Positions 1 to 9,666 of a stretch of 64,000 bases of DNA are shown in pieces (the stretch's first letter is position 1; every line of letters begins with the position of its first letter). Below the pieces are notes generated by a model. The model was given only the letters and a program-made list of their open reading frames with translations. It was not told the origin of the DNA and searched no databases. The position numbers were made by a program, and so were the translations under genes. The DNA comes from an uncultured Pseudomonas sp. (GTDB lineage: Bacteria; Pseudomonadota; Gammaproteobacteria; Pseudomonadales; Pseudomonadaceae): contig NZ_CAJYVE010000026.1 of the NCBI RefSeq assembly GCF_913777995.1, positions 17,091-81,090 of the forward strand. The letters run 5' to 3'.

Positions 1-2
1 TG

Positions 3-590
3 TTCATCACCGGCGGCAACGGCAGCGGCAAGACCACCCTGGCCATGCTGCTGACCGGCCTTTATCGCCCGGAAAGCGGCGATATCGTGCTCGACCAGCA
101 GGTGTCGTCGGTGACTGACAACCACCACTACCGCCAGCACTTCTCGGCGATCTTCACCGACTTCTGCCTGTTCGAGAACCTGCTGCAGGGTGACGACCCG
201 CAGCGCATGCAGCAGGCCCGGGAATACCTGGAACACCTGCAGCTGGACCACAAGGTGCAGATCGAGAATGGCCAGCTGACCACCCTGGCGCTGTCCACCG
301 GCCAGCGCAAACGCCTGGCCCTGCTCGGCGCCTGGCTCGACGACCGGCCCTGCTACCTGTTCGATGAGTGGGCGGCGGACCAGGACCCGGTGTTCAAGCA
401 CTTCTTCTACCACCGCATCCTTTCGGACCTGCGCGAGCGCGGCAAGCTGGTGATCGTGATTTCCCACGACGACGGGTATTTCGGCCTGGCGGATCGTCTG
501 ATCCGCATCGAAAACGGCGCCCTCAGCGAAATCGGCGCCCGCCCCGGCACACCGGCCAAGGCCCCTGCCGAAGCCGCTTCATTGCTGTAA
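3..590 (+). CDS. Cyclic-peptide export ABC transporter, ATPase end (5' truncated)
   Basis: The reading frame is open from the window edge, so the membrane part lies outside. The visible 195 codons are an ABC ATPase domain: Walker A GGNGSGKTT at the very start, an unusual signature loop LSTGQRKRLALL, Walker B CYLFDEW and the switch motif VISHDD. The DEWAADQDP sequence after Walker B is typical of the PvdE/SyrD/YojI group, in which membrane and ATPase domains are fused and which exports siderophore or lipopeptide precursors across the inner membrane. Whether this copy is PvdE (pyoverdine) or a lipopeptide exporter cannot be decided without the upstream genes. It ends in an Ala/Pro-rich tail and is followed by a REP pair. 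Confidence 0.85.
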   Translation, partial: FITGGNGSGKTTLAMLLTGLYRPESGDIVLDQQVSSVTDNHHYRQHFSAIFTDFCLFENLLQGDDPQRMQQAREYLEHLQLDHKVQIENGQLTTLALSTGQRKRLALLGAWLDDRPCYLFDEWAADQDPVFKHFFYHRILSDLRERGKLVIVISHDDGYFGLADRLIRIENGALSEIGARPGTPAKAPAEAASLL

Positions 591-602
591 GGGCAATACA
601 GG

Positions 603-700
603 TCAGTTAGACCGTGGGAGCGAGCTTGCTCGCGAAGGCGGCGTCATGCTCACAACAAATGGGGTGACTTTGCCGACCTCTTCGCGAGCAAGCTCCCCAC
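603..700. repeat. REP palindrome pair (BIME-like)
   Basis: Two inverted copies of a Pseudomonas REP lie about 45 nt apart: gtgggagcgagcttgctcgcg at 614-634 and its inverse ending in agctccccac at 700. The left edge carries the motif caatacaggtcagttag, which recurs beside the other REP clusters of this window. It sits between the exporter gene and a convergent hypothetical gene. Confidence 0.8.
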
Positions 701-738
701 AAGTGACTCTTCGCGCCTGCTCACTGCATGCGCCGAAT

Positions 739-1074
739 CTAAAGATCCAGGAAGTCGTCGTTGTCCTGATAATGGTTCAGCGCCTTCACGTAGTCGGCAT
801 ACGTGGCATCAGGCTTGTGCTTCTGTGCCAGCATCACCACATCCACGAATGACTCGCCGGAATACAGATAACTGAGCGACTCGCGCCGAACGGATGGCGG
901 ATAGATTTCCTTATCGTCAATGACCTCGGGATATCCGGCAATAAAATAGCGAGCGCTGATCTCCAGCGCGTCACGGTCCTCGCCGTAAATACAGAAGTTA
1001 TCGTCCTGTGTCCCGGACGCTTTGACAGCGTCGATGAGTTCGGCAAAGGAGTGGTACTGGTCTCGTGCAAGCAT
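739..1074 (-). CDS. Hypothetical protein, 111 aa
   Basis: Small acidic soluble protein with no signal peptide and no membrane segment. The ATG at 1074 is preceded by a good ribosome site (CCGGAG, about 8 nt upstream). The sequence begins MLARDQYHSFAELIDAVKAS and contains an SLSYLYSGESFVDVV stretch, which suggests a compact alpha/beta fold. I do not recognise the family with certainty; such proteins are sometimes immunity or toxin-partner proteins, but nothing next to it supports that. It converges with the exporter gene and stands alone, with about 160 nt before the GH15 gene. Confidence 0.6.
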   Translation of the reverse strand: MLARDQYHSFAELIDAVKASGTQDDNFCIYGEDRDALEISARYFIAGYPEVIDDKEIYPPSVRRESLSYLYSGESFVDVVMLAQKHKPDATYADYVKALNHYQDNDDFLDL

Positions 1075-1235
1075 GTCATCACTCCGGCTACGAAGGCCTG
1101 CGCACGGCCTTGCCGCAGGCGCCTCACGTGTTTACTGGCCCCGTACGCACCGCTTGATGCCTATGAGCGAACAGGCTGTACAGGCTTCAGAGGGCTTTTG
1201 CGCGGCGGTAGCCGCGCTTGAAGGTCGACAGGCGA

Positions 1236-3071
1236 TCAGGCCGAGGAGATTTCCTCGGCCCTTTCGGCACAGCTACGGCTGCGCACCGGGCAGTCGCTGG
1301 TGGCGTGGTGCAGGTTCAACGCCGTATTGATGATGCCGATATGACTGAACGCCTGCGGAAAATTGCCCAGCATGCGCTTGTCCTTGACGTCGTATTGCTC
1401 GGCCAGCAGCCCGACCTCGTTGCACAGCCCGCACAGCCGCTCGAACAGTGCCCGGGCTTCGTCCAGACGACCAAGCAGCACGTAGACGTCGGCCAGCCAG
1501 AACGAACAGACCAGGAAGGTCCCCTCGCCGCCCTTGACCCCATCGGCGCTGCGTTCGGCGTCGTAGCGCAGCAGCAGGCCGTCCTGCATCAGCTGGCGTT
1601 CGATCAGCGCCACGGTGCCGATCACTCGCGGATCATCGGCCGGCAGGAATCCGGTCAGGGCAATCTGCAACAGGCTGGCGTCGACTTCCTTGGCCCCGTA
1701 GAACTGTACGAAGCTGTTGAGTTCATGATCGAAGCCGTTGCGGCAGACATCTGCATGGATTTCTTCGGCCACCTGGCGGCAGCGTGCCGCCAGGCGACGG
1801 TCCCGATCACTGCCGGCGTTCTGGCTCAGTTGCCGGGCATTGCGGTCGAAGGCCACCCAGGCCATGACCTTGGAGTGGGTGAAATGCCGGGGTTCACAGC
1901 GGATCTCCCAGATACCGGCATCGGGCTGGCGCCAGACCTTTTCCAGATACGGCATCACCAGCCGGGTCATGCCGATACCTCGTGGATGCGGGGGCATGCC
2001 GCTGCGCATGGCGTGGGTCATGGCATCGGCCACTTCGCCGAACACGTCGAGCTGCACTTGCGTTGCCGCCCCATTGCCGACCCGTACGGGCTGGGAGTTT
2101 TCATAGCCGGACAACCATGGCAGTTCGTACTCCTGCAAGCGCCGCTCGCCACCCAGGCCGTACATGATCTGGATCTGCTCGGGGTTACCGGCAATCGAAC
2201 GCAACAGCCAGTCGTGCCAGGCGGTGGCTTCCTCCAGATAACCCAGGTTGATGAACGCCAGCAGGGTCATGGTCGCGTCACGCAGCCAGCAGTAGCGATA
2301 GTCCCAGTTGCGCTCGCCGCCCAATTCTTCGGGCAGCGAGGTGGTGACCGCCGCCACGATGCCGCCGGTGGGTGCGTAGGTCATGGCCTTGAGGGTGATC
2401 AGCGAGCGCTTGACCTGCTCGCTCCACTCGCCGACTGGCGGGCAATGCCCGGAGAAGTCACGCCAGAAGCGGGTGGTGTGTTCATAGGCCTCGTCGACGT
2501 CCAGCGCCGGGCGCAGGCTTTCGTTGGAGGGCTGCCAGCCCAGGCAGAAGGTCTTGGTTTCACCGGCGGCGACCACGAAGCGGCTGCCGGTGTGGTGATC
2601 CCGGGGGTGCAGGTCGACCGGGCTGCGCAGCACCAGCATCTCCGGTCCGGCCACGGCAGTGAGGGTATGCGGCTCGCGGCGTTCCACCCAAGGTACGGTG
2701 CTGCCGTAGTCGAAGCGAATCGCCAAGTCCATGAGGAATTCCACCTGGCCTTCCAGTCCTACCACCCGGCGCACCACATCGCCCTGGGTGTCCATGGGCA
2801 TGAAGTCCACCAGCATGGCGCGCCCGGTGGGCGTATGAAATTCGGTTTCCAGGGTCAGCGTGCCGTCCTGATAGCGCCGCTCGACACGCAGCACCTCGGC
2901 ACTGGGGGCGATCTTCCAGCAGCCGTTGTCGCTGTCACCCAGCAGCGCGGCGAAGCAGGCCGGCGAATCGAAACGCGGAAAGCACAACCAGTCCAGCGAA
3001 CCGTCACGTGATACCAGTGCGGCGGTCTTGCAGTTGCCTAGCAGGGCATAGTCTTCAATCAGTACGGCCAT
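1236..3071 (-). CDS. Glycoside hydrolase family 15 protein (trehalase/glucoamylase type)
   Basis: A 611-aa cytoplasmic protein with the GH15 layout: an N-terminal beta-sandwich (starting near IEDYALLGNCKTAALVSRDG) and an (alpha/alpha)6 barrel. Hallmarks are RNWDYRYCWLRDATMTL and GIWEIR followed by THSKVMAWVAFDR; the Glu in WEIR is the likely general acid. Family members release glucose from trehalose (mycobacterial type) or from alpha-glucan ends. It is the last gene of gnd-zwf-HAD-GH15, with 35 nt after the HAD stop, and it sits beside the glg/tre operon. Recycling of trehalose or glucan glucose into the pentose-phosphate route is therefore a plausible role; the exact substrate is inferred only. 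Confidence 0.9.
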   Translation of the reverse strand: MAVLIEDYALLGNCKTAALVSRDGSLDWLCFPRFDSPACFAALLGDSDNGCWKIAPSAEVLRVERRYQDGTLTLETEFHTPTGRAMLVDFMPMDTQGDVVRRVVGLEGQVEFLMDLAIRFDYGSTVPWVERREPHTLTAVAGPEMLVLRSPVDLHPRDHHTGSRFVVAAGETKTFCLGWQPSNESLRPALDVDEAYEHTTRFWRDFSGHCPPVGEWSEQVKRSLITLKAMTYAPTGGIVAAVTTSLPEELGGERNWDYRYCWLRDATMTLLAFINLGYLEEATAWHDWLLRSIAGNPEQIQIMYGLGGERRLQEYELPWLSGYENSQPVRVGNGAATQVQLDVFGEVADAMTHAMRSGMPPHPRGIGMTRLVMPYLEKVWRQPDAGIWEIRCEPRHFTHSKVMAWVAFDRNARQLSQNAGSDRDRRLAARCRQVAEEIHADVCRNGFDHELNSFVQFYGAKEVDASLLQIALTGFLPADDPRVIGTVALIERQLMQDGLLLRYDAERSADGVKGGEGTFLVCSFWLADVYVLLGRLDEARALFERLCGLCNEVGLLAEQYDVKDKRMLGNFPQAFSHIGIINTALNLHHATSDCPVRSRSCAERAEEISSA

Positions 3072-3106
3072 GGCAGATTATCCCTCTAGCGAACCCACTT
3101 CAGATT

Positions 3107-3925
3107 TCAACGCGGCAACAGATAACGCTCTATCGCCTGCACCACACCCTCCTCCACATTGCTGCCGGTGACCTGGTCGGCCCGGGCGCGCACGTCTTCA
3201 CGCGCCTGCCCCATGGCGATGGACAGCCCGGCCACCTGGAACATCGCCAGGTCGTTGTGCCCGTCACCGATGGCCGCAGTCTGCTGCAGCCCGATGCCCA
3301 GGTGTTCGGCCAGCGCCTGCAGCGCGGCGCCCTTGTTGGCCTGCACGGCAGTAATGTCGAGGTAATAATCCTGGGAACGCGCCGCCAGGGCACGCCCCTG
3401 CAGACGCGCCGACAAGTCACCCTCAAGGCGCTTGAGCAAGTCGAAATCCGTACTGGAGGCCACGATCTTGTCGATGCGCGACAGGTACGGTTCGAAGCTG
3501 TCTACCGGCAATGGACCGTAACCCAGTGCGCTGCGTTCATGCTCGACGTACTCGCCCTGCTCATCGAGCAGCAGCCACTGGTCATCGGCGAACACCCAGA
3601 CGTCGAGGTTTCGCGCGGCGAATTCGTCCAGGCACAGGCGCGCCGCCTGCGGGTCGATGGGGTGCGCCTGCAGCAGGCTGCCGTCGGGATTGACCAGGCT
3701 GCCGCCGTTGAATCCCGCGTACGGCAGGTCGATGCCCAGGGTCTCCACCACATGGCGCATGGCCCTGGGGGGACGGCTGCTGGCGACACTGAACGCCACC
3801 CCGGCCTCGCGCAGGCGCCTTACCGCGTCGATGGTCGCCGGGCTGAGCTGATGGTCAGGTTGCAATAACGTGCCGTCGAGGTCGGACAACAGCAGGCGGA
3901 TGGGGCGCTGGAAAGAATCACCCAT
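3107..3925 (-). CDS. Cof-type HAD-IIB family phosphatase
   Basis: A 272-aa cytoplasmic sugar-phosphate phosphatase of the HAD Cof/YbiV group. The nucleophile motif LLSDLDGTLL lies near residue 15, the cap domain is in the middle, and motif III/IV reads AIGDGHNDLAMF near residue 215. I chose the ATG at 3925 because it overlaps the zwf stop by 8 nt (ATGGGTGA), which suggests translational coupling; an upstream in-frame start at 3985 would run deep into zwf. The substrate is unknown, though a sugar phosphate of the pentose/hexose pool fits its place between zwf and the GH15 gene. Confidence 0.88.
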   Translation of the reverse strand: MGDSFQRPIRLLLSDLDGTLLQPDHQLSPATIDAVRRLREAGVAFSVASSRPPRAMRHVVETLGIDLPYAGFNGGSLVNPDGSLLQAHPIDPQAARLCLDEFAARNLDVWVFADDQWLLLDEQGEYVEHERSALGYGPLPVDSFEPYLSRIDKIVASSTDFDLLKRLEGDLSARLQGRALAARSQDYYLDITAVQANKGAALQALAEHLGIGLQQTAAIGDGHNDLAMFQVAGLSIAMGQAREDVRARADQVTGSNVEEGVVQAIERYLLPR

Positions 3926-5443
3926 CGATCTGCCGCCATTCCCGGCCATCGTTGCGCAGCAGCTCGTCGGCCGCTTCCGGGCCACTGCCGCCAGCGATGT
4001 ACGGCTGCACTTCCGGGTGCTTGGTCCAGGCGTCCAGGAACGGCTGCACGGCGCGCCAGCCGTTCTCGATGTTGTCGGCGCGCTGGAACAGCGTCTGGTC
4101 GCCGGTCAGGCAGTCATAGATCAGGGTTTCGTACCCGGTGGACGGGTGCATTTCGAAGAAGTCCTTGTAGGCGAAGCCCAGAGCGATGTCTTCCATGTCC
4201 AGGGTCGGGCCGGGACGCTTGGCGAACAGGTCGAACCACATGCCCTCGTTGGGCTGGATCTGGATGCGCAGGAAGTTGGGCCGCAGGCGGTCCACTTCGG
4301 TGTCGCGGAACTGCGCATAGGGCGCAGGCTTGAAGCAGATGGCGATTTCCGTGCTGCGCGTGCTCAGGCGCTTGCCGGTGCGCAGGTAGAACGGCACGCC
4401 CACCCAGCGCCAGTTGTCGATCATCACCTTCAGCGCCACGTAGGTCTCGGTGTTGCTGTCTGGCTCGATGCGCTCTTCCTGGCGGTAGCCGGCCAGCCCG
4501 GCGCTCTTGTTCTCGGTGTACTGGCCGCGTACCGAGTTGGCCAGCGCTTCCATCTCGCTCCAGGGCCGGATGGCACCGACCACCTTGGCTTTCTCGCCAC
4601 GCACCGCATCGGCACCAAAAGCCGCTGGCGGCTCCATGGCCACCATGGCCAGCAGCTGGAACAGGTGATTGGGCACCATGTCCCGCAGGGCGCCGGTGTT
4701 CTCGTAGAAACCGGCACGGGTACCGACCCCCACGGTTTCCGCCGCAGTGATCTGCACGTGATCGATGTAGTGGTTGTTCCAGAACGACTCGAACAGGCCG
4801 TTGGAGAAGCGGCTGACCAGAATGTTCTGGACGGTCTCCTTGCCCAGGTAATGGTCGATGCGATAGATCTGTCGCTCGCTCATGACCTTGAGCAGGCATT
4901 CGTTGAGGGCTACGGCGCTGGGCAGGTCCGAACCGAACGGCTTCTCTACCACCACGCGGCGAAACACCCCGTCGTCTTCCTGCAACAGCCCGGCCTTGCC
5001 CAGGCGTTGCGCGACTTCCGCGAAGAAGCGCGGCGCGGTGGCCAGGTAGAACGCCGCATTGCCGGTCGCGGTCTGCTCGATGCGCTCGCCGATGGCCTGA
5101 TAGGTCGCATCGTCGAGGAAATCGCCCTGGATGTAGCTGATGCGCTTGGCCAGGCGGCCCCACAGCCGGGGGTCGAGCACCTCGCCCCCTTCAGCGTTCT
5201 TCTTCGCCCCCTCCTCGCGGATGAAGGCCTCCAGCTTGGCGGTGTATTCCTGGTCGGTGGCGGCGTTATGGTCGACGCCGACGATATGCAGGTTGTCGTC
5301 CACCAGGCCGTCGCGGGTCAGGTTGTACAGCGCTGGCATCAGCAAGCGCTTGACCAGGTCGCCATGAGCGCCGAACAGAAACAGGGTGGTCGGTGGAGCG
5401 ACCTGCGGAGACTTCTCGGATTCGGAGCTCGGCGACAGACCCA

Positions 5444-5444
<1 letters not shown>
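3918..5444 (-). CDS. zwf: Glucose-6-phosphate 1-dehydrogenase
   Basis: A 508-aa enzyme oxidising glucose 6-phosphate to 6-phosphogluconolactone with NAD(P)+. The nucleotide fold starts at LFLFGAHGDLVKRLL and the active-site motif RIDHYLGKETVQN is intact. Length is normal for the family. The start ATG shares one base with the gnd stop (TAATG) and is preceded by a perfect AGGAGG, so gnd and zwf are coupled. There is no hexR, edd or pgl beside it, unlike the usual glucose-inducible zwf locus of Pseudomonas, so this looks like a second isoform linked to 6-phosphogluconate decarboxylation rather than to the Entner-Doudoroff route. Confidence 0.96.
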
Positions 5445-6418
<974 letters not shown>

Positions 6419-6735
6419 GAAGTGCTGCTCCTGGTACGAAATTTCAAAAGTAGGAATGCTTCACGTTATACGAAGCTTCAAGGCATGCAACTTAGTGTTA
6501 CAGCGCCGCGCCAGGGTTCCCGGCGGGTGGAAATCCGTCATCGCGCCCGATTTCAGGGGCGTTGGCGGAAAATGAAGAAAAAGTCACCTGACCATGAAAA
6601 ATAAAAAAGTTCCATTGTCGGGCAAAAGAAATCAGAATCGGAGCCGATAGAGGGGACGAGCAGCGGCTGGTCGGGGATCGATAGTCATTGCCAAGAGCCT
6701 TTCTGACGTTGAAACCGCCATTTGCGAGGTAAGCA

Positions 6736-6906
6736 ATGGGTACTTTACTGCCAGCACTTGCACCACAAACCCTGTATGTCACCATCCGCCGCGACGAGCT
6801 GCGCGCCCTCAAAGAAGAACGCGCCCAGTTGCAGCACAAGCTCACCCAGATGACCCGCCTGCTGGAACAGTCCCAGTTCGGTGGTCCGGACAAGGCCCTG
6901 GCCTGA
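6736..6906 (+). CDS. Small coiled-coil protein, 56 aa
   Basis: A short ORF with a clear ribosome site (GAGGT, 7 nt before the ATG). The translation starts MGTLLPALAPQTLYVTIRRD and continues with a charged heptad-rich helix (ELRALKEERAQLQHKLTQM). It looks like a real small protein that dimerises through a coiled coil. No function is known to me. It lies alone in the space between divergent gnd and a convergent acetyltransferase. The 317 nt upstream hold the gnd leader and no other gene that I can see. Confidence 0.6.
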   Translation: MGTLLPALAPQTLYVTIRRDELRALKEERAQLQHKLTQMTRLLEQSQFGGPDKALA

Positions 6907-6994
6907 TCCCGCTTCCCGGCAGGCTCAAACAGCCTGCCACCGCCCTTCCCGGCCCGCGTCTACGGGCCGTTCGAAGCCATCGGCTTCAGAAGCT

Positions 6995-7486
6995 TCAGAG
7001 CCCCTTCTGCCAGAACAGCGCCCGCCCCATCTGCGGATCCAGCTGATAATCGTCGAAACCCTGCCTGCGATACGCCGCCTGCGCCGCCTCGTTGCCTTCC
7101 AGCACTTCCAGGGTCAGCTTGCAGCAACCGCGCTGCCGGGCGATCTCCTCGACCTTGGCGAGCATCTTCTGGCTGATGCCCAGGCCGCGATGGCTGTGCA
7201 GCACGACCACGTCATGAATGTTGACCAGCGGCCGGCAGGCGAACGTGGAGAAGCCTTCGAAGCAGTTGACCAGACCCACCGGCTCGCCAGCGACGAACGC
7301 CAGTACACTGAACGCATGGGGACGCTTGGCCAGCTCACTGGCCAGTTGCTCGCGGATATCGGCTGGCAGCGACTGCCCACCGCCCATGACATCTTCGGCA
7401 TAGTGGTTCAGCATTTCACCGATCGCATCGGCATGAACCGGATTGGTGTAGCTTGCTTGCAGGACCAGCACCTCAGGGCTTTGCAT
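6995..7486 (-). CDS. GNAT family N-acetyltransferase
   Basis: A 163-aa single-domain GNAT protein. The acetyl-CoA loop reads HSHRGLGISQKML (R/Q-x-x-G-x-G/A type) after the beta-4 strand NIHDVVVL, and the C-terminal part has the usual NEAAQAAYRRQGF. Such enzymes acetylate small amines, amino acids or protein N-termini; the acceptor cannot be predicted. GAGGAAGAC precedes the ATG. It is monocistronic, followed on the left by the convergent 56-aa gene. Confidence 0.9.
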   Translation of the reverse strand: MQSPEVLVLQASYTNPVHADAIGEMLNHYAEDVMGGGQSLPADIREQLASELAKRPHAFSVLAFVAGEPVGLVNCFEGFSTFACRPLVNIHDVVVLHSHRGLGISQKMLAKVEEIARQRGCCKLTLEVLEGNEAAQAAYRRQGFDDYQLDPQMGRALFWQKGL

Positions 7487-8050
7487 TGTCTTCCTCGATT
7501 CGAATCATGTGCTTCCGAGCTTGCTCGGCCGGCGATTCTAACGCGTCCTTGATGACTGTATTCCAATCGTTACGTAGGAATTTTCGACACGTGCACAAGA
7601 ATCGCGCTCGATGTGCCCTGTGAAAAGGCATAGGAAATCATCGCGCACTCAACATGCCCCGCTGACGCTCACGCCCGCCCCGGTATCGGGCACCTGCCGA
7701 CCCGATCCGACGACCGGTCGTCGCCTCCACGATGGCCTCTGCCCCGGCACTCTTGGGTGCAGTTCACCGGCTGCCTACCACACAAATGCGTATGCCCGTC
7801 GACCGCCAAGGCGCATGCCAGACATTTCGGCATAAAAAAGTCGAAACTTCTGAAAAACCGCCGGGTCATCTTCTTAGACACGCCTATGCTGAGGGATGAC
7901 CTCGTAATCGGTGTCATCACCCTGTCCTTGAAGCTGCGGTAGACAGCAAAACGGGTATTGATCTTGCGTGACCTAGTGCACTGGGCCATAGGACCTGGCC
8001 GGAAGCACGCACGAAGCTGCAAACACACTGAGATTCAACGGGAGAACACG
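7487..8050. other. Non-coding stretch upstream of glgA
   Basis: About 560 nt without a credible gene; short ORFs here have no ribosome sites and odd composition. The part near 7860-7920 is less GC-rich and contains CCTATGCT (7883-7890), which resembles a stationary-phase (RpoS-type) minus-10 element. In Pseudomonas the trehalose and glucan genes are known to respond to stress, so this is a reasonable but weak place for the operon promoter. No terminator or riboswitch fold was recognised. Confidence 0.35.
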
Positions 8051-9649
8051 ATGATAAGCGCCGCTGTGAAAACCCATCAGGGAGAGAGTTTTGGTCAGCC
8101 GGCCGGCGAGCTGAATCATCTACCACTACTGGGCAGGCCCCAGATGCCAGTACTTCACCTTCCCACCACACCCCAACTGCCAGAACACAGCATCTCGCAG
8201 GCCAATCGCCGCAAGGTGCTGTTCGTGACCTCGGAAATGGCCGACCTGGTGAAAACCGGCGGCCTGGGCGACGTGTCCGCTGCCCTGCCGCGGGCCATGC
8301 GCCACTTGCATGACGTACGCGTGCTGATCCCCGGCTACCCGCAGGTCATCAACAGCGGCAACCCGATCCACATCATCAGTTCCCTGGGCGGCCATGCCGC
8401 CCTGCCGCCGTGCAAGATCGGCCGCATGGACATGAAGGACGGGCTGGTCATCTATGTGCTGATCTGCCCTGAACTGTACGAGCGTGAAGGCACCCCTTAT
8501 GGCGACAGCCATGGCCGCGACTGGTCGGACAACCACATCCGCTTCGCCCGCCTGGGCCTGGCGGCGGCCGAGTTCGCCGCTGGTGCGGTGAAAACCCAAT
8601 GGTGCCCGGAGCTGGTGCACGCCCATGACTGGCCTGCCGGCCTGGCCCCGGCCTACATGCGCTGGCGCGGCCAGGACACGCCAAGCATCTTCACCATCCA
8701 CAACCTGGCCTACCAAGGCACCGTCAGCCCCACCGTCGCGCCTGAACTGGGCATTCCCGAGCAGGCCATGACCCCCGACGGCATGGAGTTCTACGGCAAG
8801 CTGTCGTTCATCAAGGCCGGCATGGCCTACGCCAGCCACATCACCACGGTGAGTGCCACTTATGCCCGGGAGATCACCACCCCGGCCTTCGGGTGTGGCC
8901 TGGAAGGCTTCCTGCAGAGCAAGGCCGACAAAGGTCAGCTCAGCGGCATCCCCAACGGTATCGACGCCAGCTGGGATGCGGCCACCGACAAGCATTTGAT
9001 CTGCCACTTCGCGCCCAATGAATGGCTGCGCAAGGAAATCAACGCCGACTACGTTCGTGAACTGTTCGAACTGGAGCCTTCCAAAGGCCCGTTGTTCGCC
9101 GTGGTCTCGCGGCTGGTCTACCAGAAGGGCCTGGACCTGACCATCGGTGTGGCCGAACACATCGTCGCCAAGGGCGGCCAGATCGCCATTATCGGTCGCG
9201 GCGAACCCGAGGAAGAACAGGCCATGCGGGACCTGGCAGCGCGCTTCCCCGGCCGCATCAGCGTGCGCGTAGGCTTCAACGAAACCGATGCACGGCGCAT
9301 GTTCGCCGGCAGCGACTTCCTGCTCATGCCGTCGCGCTACGAGCCCTGCGGCCTGAGCCAGATGTACGCCCAGCGCTTCGGCTCGCTGCCCGTGGCCCGC
9401 AACACCGGCGGCCTGGCCGACACCATCGAGGATGGCGTCACCGGCTTCCTGTTCGACGAGTCCACCGTCGAGAGCTACACCGAAGCGCTGAACCGGGCCT
9501 TCAAGGTCTTCGACAACACGGCACTGCTCAACGCCATGCGCTGCCGCGCCATGGCCGCGCCGTTCAACTGGCAGCAAGCCGTGGAACCCTATGCCGAGCT
9601 GTACCGGGAGCTGCTGAAGAAAAACCTGGGTGTCGCCCTGCACTACTGA
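8051..9649 (+). CDS. glgA: Glycogen synthase (starch synthase, GT5)
   Basis: A 532-aa GT-B fold enzyme that adds ADP-glucose (or makes maltose 1-phosphate from it) to build alpha-1,4-glucan. After a 50-aa non-conserved N-terminus comes VLFVTSEMADLVKTGGLGDV with the KTGGLGDV donor-binding motif. The C-terminal lobe has SRYEPCGLSQMYAQRFG and NTGGLADTI. The ATG at 8051 follows GGGAGAA. It heads the operon glgA-treZ-malQ-treY-DUF2934-glgX, with 17 nt before treZ, and supplies glucan to the trehalose-forming enzymes downstream. Confidence 0.95.
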   Translation: MISAAVKTHQGESFGQPAGELNHLPLLGRPQMPVLHLPTTPQLPEHSISQANRRKVLFVTSEMADLVKTGGLGDVSAALPRAMRHLHDVRVLIPGYPQVINSGNPIHIISSLGGHAALPPCKIGRMDMKDGLVIYVLICPELYEREGTPYGDSHGRDWSDNHIRFARLGLAAAEFAAGAVKTQWCPELVHAHDWPAGLAPAYMRWRGQDTPSIFTIHNLAYQGTVSPTVAPELGIPEQAMTPDGMEFYGKLSFIKAGMAYASHITTVSATYAREITTPAFGCGLEGFLQSKADKGQLSGIPNGIDASWDAATDKHLICHFAPNEWLRKEINADYVRELFELEPSKGPLFAVVSRLVYQKGLDLTIGVAEHIVAKGGQIAIIGRGEPEEEQAMRDLAARFPGRISVRVGFNETDARRMFAGSDFLLMPSRYEPCGLSQMYAQRFGSLPVARNTGGLADTIEDGVTGFLFDESTVESYTEALNRAFKVFDNTALLNAMRCRAMAAPFNWQQAVEPYAELYRELLKKNLGVALHY

Positions 9650-9666
9650 AATCGATGAGGTCACGG

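Noticed and set aside
1218-3011. 597-aa plus-strand ORF opposite the GH15 gene, and similar long antisense ORFs (3870-5507, 8126-10009, 11435-13528, 41459-43507, 44072-47221)
   Set aside because: They are mirror frames of real genes in high-GC DNA; they lack ribosome sites and any family motif, while the opposite frames carry clear catalytic signatures.
7611-7835. 74-aa plus-strand ORF before glgA
   Set aside because: There is no ribosome site, the Pro/Arg/Thr-rich composition is not protein-like, and it matches no family I know.
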